Shown here one piece after another: positions 59,211 to 64,000 of a stretch of 64,000 nucleotides of DNA (positions are counted from its first letter, which is position 1; each line of letters opens with the position of its first letter). Source of the DNA: Microbacterium azadirachtae (lineage in GTDB: Bacteria > Actinomycetota > Actinomycetes > Actinomycetales > Microbacteriaceae). The stretch lies in the NCBI RefSeq assembly GCF_000956505.1, contig NZ_JYIX01000033.1, forward strand, positions 152,786 to 216,785. The letters run 5' to 3'. Under the pieces are notes generated by a model. It saw only the letters and a list, made by a program, of their open reading frames with translations, was not told the origin of the DNA and searched no databases. Made by a program: the position numbers and the translations under genes.

Positions 59211-60046
59211 TCGGACCCATCGTCGCCCGCGCGGGCGCCTCCACGCACACCGGGCTGCGCCGCGCGCTGAACGAGGATGCGCACCTCGCTCAGGCGCCGC
59301 TGTTCCTCGTCGCCGACGGCATGGGCGGTCATCAGGCCGGCGACGTCGCCAGCGGCACGGTGATCGAGGGCTTCGCCGCCCTGCACGGGCGCCCGGCGCT
59401 CACGATCGACGACGTGAGCTTCACGCTGGCCCGCGTGCGTGCGGCGGTGGACGCGATCGCCGGCGCTTCGCTCGCGAACGGCGGGGTCGCGAAGGCGGGC
59501 ACCACGCTCAGCGGCGTCGCGATCGCGGCGGTCGACGGGGTCGGGTACTGGCTCGCGGTGAACATCGGGGACTCGCGCACGTACCGCCTCTCCGGCGGTG
59601 TGCTGGAGCAGATCTCCGTCGACCACTCCGTCGTGCAGGAGCTCATCGACTCGGGCGAGCTGCGCGCCGCGGACGCCGTGAAGGACCGCCGCCGCAACAT
59701 CATCACCCGCGCGATCGGGGCCGGCAGCACGGGGGAGGCGGACTACTGGATGATCCCCGCCCGCGTCGGAGACCGGATCCTGGTCTGCTCGGACGGCCTG
59801 AGCAGCGAGGTGGAGGACGACGAGATCCGCACCCTTCTCGCAGTGCACGAGGATCCGCAGACCGCTGCCGATCGCCTGATCGACCGCGCGCTCGAGCACG
59901 GCGGGCGCGACAACGTCACGGCCGTCGTCGTGGACGCGATCCACGTCAGCACCCGCCCGGGGAGCGACGGCACGACCGGCATCGACGACGAGGACATCGA
60001 CTCCGACACGCGACCGCGTGCCGAGGCCATGGGAGGGATGCGCTGA
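59207..60046 (+). CDS. PP2C-type serine/threonine phosphatase
   Basis: 279 residues. NEDAHLAQAPLFLVADGMGGH (metal-binding Asp and DGMGGH), VNIGDSRTYRL, LVCSDGLSSEVEDDEI and GRDNVTAVVV cover the PP2C metal sites. No membrane helix. GTG start inside the previous stop (GTGA). It should dephosphorylate targets of the kinase encoded two genes downstream and reset the FHA switch. The C-terminal 35 residues are an acidic low-complexity tail. Confidence 0.93.
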   Translation: MIGPIVARAGASTHTGLRRALNEDAHLAQAPLFLVADGMGGHQAGDVASGTVIEGFAALHGRPALTIDDVSFTLARVRAAVDAIAGASLANGGVAKAGTTLSGVAIAAVDGVGYWLAVNIGDSRTYRLSGGVLEQISVDHSVVQELIDSGELRAADAVKDRRRNIITRAIGAGSTGEADYWMIPARVGDRILVCSDGLSSEVEDDEIRTLLAVHEDPQTAADRLIDRALEHGGRDNVTAVVVDAIHVSTRPGSDGTTGIDDEDIDSDTRPRAEAMGGMR

Positions 60047-61404
60047 TGAACACCGTCTACCGCGCAGGGTCCTGGTTCGCTCTGATCGGCCCTGAGGCCG
60101 TGGTGGCGCTGCCACCCGACTCCGACACCGCTCTCGTACAGCGGCTGTGGGAGCGGATCGAAGCCTCCGAGGTCGCATTCTCCGACGTGGTCGATGCGCT
60201 CACCGCGGCCGGAGGCGGGTCCTTCTCGGCCATCCCGCCGTTCGCCGCCGTCGTTCGGGAGGGCCAGAACGCGCGCATCGCCGTGCGCGGGCGCGTGCTC
60301 GCCCGGGTGGTCACCGCCGACGACGAGCACGAGATCACCGGCGCCGAGGTCACCACCTGGAGCGAGCGGTTCGTCCCCGGGATGACCGGCGTCGAGATCA
60401 GGGTCGAGGACGGCGGCGAGGATCCCCGCCTGCCGATCGTCGCCGGCATCGTCCGCGCCGCGAGCATCGCCCTCGGCGCGGCCGCCTCCGCTCCCGGCGT
60501 CGAGGATCCCCTCCCCGCGCCCGAGGTCGTGACGCCGCCGGCCGAGCCCGTTGAGGCGGGTCCCGTCGAGGACTCGCTCCCGGCGCCCGAGCCGGAGCCG
60601 GAACCGGAGCCCGAGGCCGAGCCGGAGCCCGAGCCGGAGCCGGAGCCTGAGCCGGCTCCTCCCGTCCTGGAGACCCTCGCGGGCACCACGACACAGGATC
60701 CGGTGCCCTCCTCCGACGACCTCGACGACGTCGGCGACACCGTGCTCAGCACGCCGGCGCCGGTCGAGACCATCCTCCCGCCGGCCGACACGATCGCCGC
60801 CCCGCTCGGCGGGCACACGCTCGACCTCTCGCCGGCGCCGACCGCTGTTCCGGTCGCGCCGCCGGCCGACGACGGCGACCACGACGGCGCCACGATCTCC
60901 CTCGCCCAGGCCCGCGCGATGCGCGGCGACCTCGCGACCGACCTGCCGTCCGCCCTGCCGTCCGAGATCGCGGAGACGGATACCCCTGCGCCGATCTCTG
61001 CCGTTCCGGTGTCGTCGGTGCCCGGCGTCACCGAGGAACCCGCTGCAGTGGCGGCTCCCACCGCGGGCCCGCGGATCCGGCTGTCCTCGGGACAGGTCGT
61101 GGCCCTCGACCGCACGGTCGTGATCGGCCGCCGGCCGCGTGCGACCCGCTCGAGCGGGTCCACGCTGCCGCACCTCGTGGCGGTCGACAGCCCGCAGCAG
61201 GACATCTCCCGCAGCCACCTCGAGATCCGGCCGGAGACCGACGCGGTCGTGGTGCTCGATCTGCACACCACGAACGGGTCCACCCTGCTGCGTCCAGGGA
61301 GCGACCCTGTGCGGCTGCACCCCGGCGAGCAGACCATCGTGGTCACGGGTGACGTGATCGATCTGGGCGACGGCGTCACCGTAGCCTTCGAGGAGCTGCC
61401 GTGA
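60046..61404 (+). CDS. FHA-domain protein with acidic Pro/Glu linker
   Basis: 452 residues. The N-terminal 145 residues form a globular region of unknown type (FALIGPEAVVALPP; FSAIPPFAAVVREGQ). A long acidic, Pro-rich linker contains PEPEPEPE repeats (60587-60657). The C-terminal FHA domain has VVIGRRPRA, DISRSHLEI (S-R-x-H) and HTTNGSTLL, so it should bind phosphothreonine. Start ATG shares one base with the stop before (TGATG). Soluble, probably a scaffold or adaptor for the adjacent kinase; DDVGDTVLSTPA-like Thr-rich segments could be phosphoacceptors. Confidence 0.87.
   Translation: MNTVYRAGSWFALIGPEAVVALPPDSDTALVQRLWERIEASEVAFSDVVDALTAAGGGSFSAIPPFAAVVREGQNARIAVRGRVLARVVTADDEHEITGAEVTTWSERFVPGMTGVEIRVEDGGEDPRLPIVAGIVRAASIALGAAASAPGVEDPLPAPEVVTPPAEPVEAGPVEDSLPAPEPEPEPEPEAEPEPEPEPEPEPAPPVLETLAGTTTQDPVPSSDDLDDVGDTVLSTPAPVETILPPADTIAAPLGGHTLDLSPAPTAVPVAPPADDGDHDGATISLAQARAMRGDLATDLPSALPSEIAETDTPAPISAVPVSSVPGVTEEPAAVAAPTAGPRIRLSSGQVVALDRTVVIGRRPRATRSSGSTLPHLVAVDSPQQDISRSHLEIRPETDAVVVLDLHTTNGSTLLRPGSDPVRLHPGEQTIVVTGDVIDLGDGVTVAFEELP
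60587..60657 (+). repeat. Pro-Glu dipeptide coding repeat
   Basis: GAGCCG/GAGCCC hexamers encode a run of about twelve Pro-Glu pairs in the linker of the FHA protein. Confidence 0.8.
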
Positions 61405-63122
61405 GCCGGCCGCCGTCTCCACCGCCGCAGCTGGACGGATTCGACTACGTCGAGCCGCTCGGCACCGGCGGCTTCGCGGACGTCTTCCTGTACGAGCAGC
61501 AGCAGCCGCGCCGCCGCGTCGCCGTGAAGGTGCTGCTGGCCGACCGGCTGGCATCGGGCGCCGCGCAGGAGTTCGCGGACGAGGCCAACGTCATGGCGAT
61601 GCTGTCGACGCATCCGGCCATCGTCACGATCTACCAGACCGGTGTCGCGGCCGACGGGCGGCCGTACCTCGTCATGGAGTACTGCCCGCGGCCGAACCTG
61701 CAGCAGCGCGCCCGCAAGGAGCCGTTCAGCGTGGCCGAGGCGCTGCGCGTCGGGGTGCAGGTGGCGGGAGCCGTGGAGACCGCACACCGCGCCGGCGTGC
61801 TGCACCGCGACATCAAGCCCGCGAACATCCTGGTGACGGCCTACAACAGGCCGGCGCTGACCGACTTCGGAATCGCGTCGACCACGGGCGCCGTGAGCGA
61901 AGCCGCCGGCATGTCGATCCCGTGGTCGCCGCCGGAGTCGTTCGGCGACCCGCCGCAGGGCGGTGTGCGCTCCGACGTGTACGCGCTCGCCGCGACGCTC
62001 TACACGCTGCTCACCGGGCGCAGCCCGTTCGAGAAGCCGGGCCAGCGCAACAGCGGCGCCGACCTCATCGCGCGCATCGAGTCCGAGCCTCTTCCGCCGC
62101 TCGGCCGTGCCGACGTCCCGGAGAGCCTGAGCCGCCTGCTCGAGCGGGGCATGGCGAAGAACCCCGACGACCGCTTCGGCAGCGCGGTGGCGTTCGCGCG
62201 GGCGCTGCAGAAGATCCAGATCGAGCTGAGCCATTCGGTCACCCCGATCGACATCGTCGACGACCACCAGCCCGAGCCGGACCACGACGATGACGACGAC
62301 GGTCTGACCAGGGTGCGCGAGGTCGTCAGCATCGACCCCGGCCACACCGCCACCCGGCCGTCGGCGACGACGAGCCCCATGCCGCCGCAGGCGGGTGCGC
62401 ACGCTCCCGGTCCGCGTTTCGACGCCGCCCTGCCTCCTGTCCCGGCCGAGGATCCGTCCCTCATGGACGAGACCGTGATCCGGGTGCCGCAGGACGTTAC
62501 GGCGGCGGCCGCCCCTGCCGTCGGCGCGCCGGTCCCCGCTCCGGCTCCGGAGCAGGGGGACGACGATCCGACCATGCTGCGGGCTCCGCGCACGGTCAGC
62601 CCGATCGCCGGCGTCCCCGTTGCGAAGGATGCGGGTCCGGCGCTCGTGCCCGGGATTCCCGGCGTGGTGGCGGAGACGTCGGCGGAAGCCCCGACTGCCC
62701 GCGGGTCCCGCAAGGGCCTGCTGTGGGGCCTCATCGCCGCGGTCGTCGCCGTCGTCCTGATCGGCGGATCCATCGTGACCGTGAACCTGCTCAACGCGAA
62801 CAGGGCGTTGCCGAAGCCCAGCCCGTCCACCAAGGTGAACCCCGTGGATCCGCTCGGGGACATGGCCGCGGCGCCGAAGGACGTGGTGGGCGCGCCGGAC
62901 GGAGCCGGAGGGGTGCACTTCACCTGGAGCAACCCGAAGCCGCAGGACCGCGATTCCTACCTCGTCACGGTCATCACGCTCGCCGGGGACGGCGAGACGA
63001 CGAAGGTCGACAAGACCGAGATCACGATTCCCGCGCAGAGCGGGCAGACGTGCATCGACGTCGTGCTGCGCCGCGAGAACGGTTCGGGTTCGGCGCCTGT
63101 CCGGGGGTGCACGACGCCATGA
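61401..63122 (+). CDS. Transmembrane Ser/Thr protein kinase with Fn3-like extracytoplasmic domain
   Basis: 573 residues. Kinase domain residues 14-280: Gly loop GTGGFADV (21-28), Lys 43 (AVKVL), HRDIKPAN (135-142), DFG (155-157) and the activation segment ending WSPPESF, an APE variant. A long Thr-rich juxtamembrane region follows, a membrane helix at about 440-463, and an extracytoplasmic Fn3-like domain (VHFTWSNPKPQDRDSYLVTVITL) with Cys 551 and 570, which may pair. The domain resembles Fn3 modules of the giant protein. GTGA start coupling with the FHA gene. Likely senses the envelope state and phosphorylates FHA partners. It corresponds to Pkb2 of the PFNA cluster. Confidence 0.92.
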   Translation: MSRPPSPPPQLDGFDYVEPLGTGGFADVFLYEQQQPRRRVAVKVLLADRLASGAAQEFADEANVMAMLSTHPAIVTIYQTGVAADGRPYLVMEYCPRPNLQQRARKEPFSVAEALRVGVQVAGAVETAHRAGVLHRDIKPANILVTAYNRPALTDFGIASTTGAVSEAAGMSIPWSPPESFGDPPQGGVRSDVYALAATLYTLLTGRSPFEKPGQRNSGADLIARIESEPLPPLGRADVPESLSRLLERGMAKNPDDRFGSAVAFARALQKIQIELSHSVTPIDIVDDHQPEPDHDDDDDGLTRVREVVSIDPGHTATRPSATTSPMPPQAGAHAPGPRFDAALPPVPAEDPSLMDETVIRVPQDVTAAAAPAVGAPVPAPAPEQGDDDPTMLRAPRTVSPIAGVPVAKDAGPALVPGIPGVVAETSAEAPTARGSRKGLLWGLIAAVVAVVLIGGSIVTVNLLNANRALPKPSPSTKVNPVDPLGDMAAAPKDVVGAPDGAGGVHFTWSNPKPQDRDSYLVTVITLAGDGETTKVDKTEITIPAQSGQTCIDVVLRRENGSGSAPVRGCTTP

Positions 63123-63865
63123 CACTGGATCCCGAGATCACGCAGGACCCGTCGCGCGCACGCGTGACGGTCGAGTTCGCGGGCGAGTACTTCCCGATCC
63201 AGCCCGGCGGCCGGTTCGTGGTGGGGCGCGAGGGCGACCTCTCGATCGACGACAACCTGTTCCTGCACCGGCACTTCCTGGAGATCGCCGAGTCCGGCGG
63301 CCTCTGGTGGCTGGCCAACATCGGGGCACGGCTGCAGGCGACGGTGACGGACGCGACCGGCGGTGTGCAGGCCTGGCTCGCCCCCGGCGCGCGACTCCCG
63401 CTGGTTTTCGCGACCACGAGCGTCGTGTTCTCGGCAGGACCGACGACGTACGAGTTCACGATCCACTCCTCCGAGCCCACGTTCCGGGAGACCCGGCGCG
63501 AGCGTGAGGTCGAGGGCGACTCCACGATCGGCGAGGTGCCGCTCACGCTCAGCCAGAAGCAGTTGCTGCTCGCGCTCGCCGAGCCGCTGCTGCGCCGCGA
63601 CGGCACCGGCATGAGCGCCATCCCGTCCAGTGCCGACGCCGCGGCGCGCCTGGGGTGGACGGTGACGCGGTTCAACCGCAAGCTCGACAACGTCTGCGAC
63701 AAGTTCGACCGGATCGGCGTGCCGGGGATGCGCGGGGGCGCAGGCGGATCCGCGACGAATCGGCGCGCGCGCCTCGTCGAGCACGTGATCGCCTCGCGCC
63801 TGGTCGCGAAGGCGGATCTCACGCTTCTCGACGTCGGGGAGACGGATCCCGCCGACGCCGAGTGA
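63119..63865 (+). CDS. FHA-like domain fused to a putative helix-turn-helix
   Basis: 248 residues. The N-terminal FHA-like domain has FVVGREGDLSIDD and then LHRHFLEI where active FHA domains usually show SRxHxEI, so phosphothreonine binding may be altered. After residue 145 a helical domain begins LTLSQKQLLLALAEPLLRRD; ADAAARLGWTVTRFNRKLDN has the spacing of a helix-turn-helix, and the C-terminus is basic (ATNRRARLVEHVI). This makes it the only obvious DNA-binding candidate of the cluster. ATGA coupling with the kinase suggests it acts downstream of it. The palindrome promoter follows. Confidence 0.78.
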   Translation: MTLDPEITQDPSRARVTVEFAGEYFPIQPGGRFVVGREGDLSIDDNLFLHRHFLEIAESGGLWWLANIGARLQATVTDATGGVQAWLAPGARLPLVFATTSVVFSAGPTTYEFTIHSSEPTFRETRREREVEGDSTIGEVPLTLSQKQLLLALAEPLLRRDGTGMSAIPSSADAAARLGWTVTRFNRKLDNVCDKFDRIGVPGMRGGAGGSATNRRARLVEHVIASRLVAKADLTLLDVGETDPADAE

Positions 63866-63879
63866 CGTGCTCCCGGGGT

Positions 63880-63925
63880 ATGGGTAGTGCTGCCCATCGA
63901 CGGGTGTGGTGGGGGTTGTTAGGTT
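63880..63925 (+). promoter_or_regulatory. Promoter before the WXG100 gene with the same 18-bp palindrome
   Basis: Palindrome ATGGG-N8-CCCAT (63880-63897; core TAGTGCTG) and -10-like TAGGTT (63920-63925), starting 23 bases after the palindrome's end, exactly the distance at 46905-46928. The -35 position has TCGACG, a poor match, which fits activator dependence. The leader to the ATG would be about 46 nt. Confidence 0.65.
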
Positions 63926-63977
63926 CGTTGTGTCGGGCCGGGGTGGTCCGGTCCAGTGATTACCGGAGGTGTTGACG

Positions 63978-64000
63978 ATGGCCGATTTCGGTGCGTCTTA
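63978..64000 (+). CDS. Start of a probable WXG100 (Esx-like) protein, cut by the window end
   Basis: Only MADFGAS plus two bases are visible. GGAGGT lies seven bases before the ATG. Short actinobacterial WXG100 proteins often begin with a similar sequence, and the gene follows an FHA/kinase cluster as in many type VII secretion regions. The identity is a guess from seven residues and context. Confidence 0.4.

Overview
The window is high-GC (roughly 70%), densely coding actinobacterial chromosome. Frequent GTG starts, ATGA/GTGA start-stop overlaps, many probable leaderless genes, a DUF222-HNH gene, an actinobacterial Fn3/kinase cluster and the probable start of a WXG100 gene all point to Microbacteriaceae, most likely Microbacterium or a close relative. 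That placement is inferred from gene content, not from a marker gene. No rRNA, tRNA, CRISPR array, prophage or intact insertion sequence was seen.

Positions 1-16.3 kb are a purine catabolism island: guanine deaminase-like gene, AzgA-type purine permease, and two separate molybdenum hydroxylase operons. The first (8.36-2.41 kb, minus) is XdhC-type chaperone, FAD subunit, a fused FeS-Mo subunit and a MocA-type cytidylyltransferase, the set seen in Bacillus Puc operons. The second (15.05-10.15 kb, minus) is canonical xdhA-xdhB-xdhC. A sugar O-acetyltransferase and a methyltransferase sit between them. An IclR-type regulator follows, and four copies of a GGAA-N6-TTCC type site lie before the island's transcription units.

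Positions 16.7-31 kb are mixed: DUF222-HNH nuclease, aldose epimerase, a DEAD-box helicase with a long Arg/Asp repeat region and a structured leader, acetyltransferase, secreted lysozyme-like protein, radical SAM protein, D,D-carboxypeptidase, acyl-CoA dehydrogenase, a MazEF-type toxin-antitoxin pair, and a PadR/DUF1048/ABC drug-export operon.

Positions 31-36.4 kb hold a siderophore-interacting flavoprotein and an ECF transporter (T, double ATPase, candidate S) with an IdeR/DtxR-like iron box, then pirin and a small acetyltransferase. Positions 36.5-46.8 kb hold recQ, an acyl-CoA oxidase, palindromic repeats, a nucleoside-use cluster (nucleoside hydrolase, MFS transporter, GntR, ribokinase), tag and small membrane proteins. 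The nucleoside cluster could feed free bases to the purine island.

Positions 46.9-64 kb form one tightly packed plus-strand cluster: a 2028-residue Ig-like/Fn3 protein, MoxR ATPase, DUF58 protein, a transglutaminase-like membrane protein whose catalytic Cys position is Asp, RDD-FHA protein, PP2C phosphatase, FHA protein, Ser/Thr kinase with an extracytoplasmic Fn3-like domain, a degenerate FHA protein with a putative helix-turn-helix, and the first codons of a probable WXG100 gene. The two ends of the cluster share an 18-bp palindrome, each 22 nt upstream of a -10-like box. It resembles the bifidobacterial cluster called PFNA, with additional FHA, regulator and probable WXG100 parts. This cluster and its shared promoter element are the best candidates for an incompletely described system.
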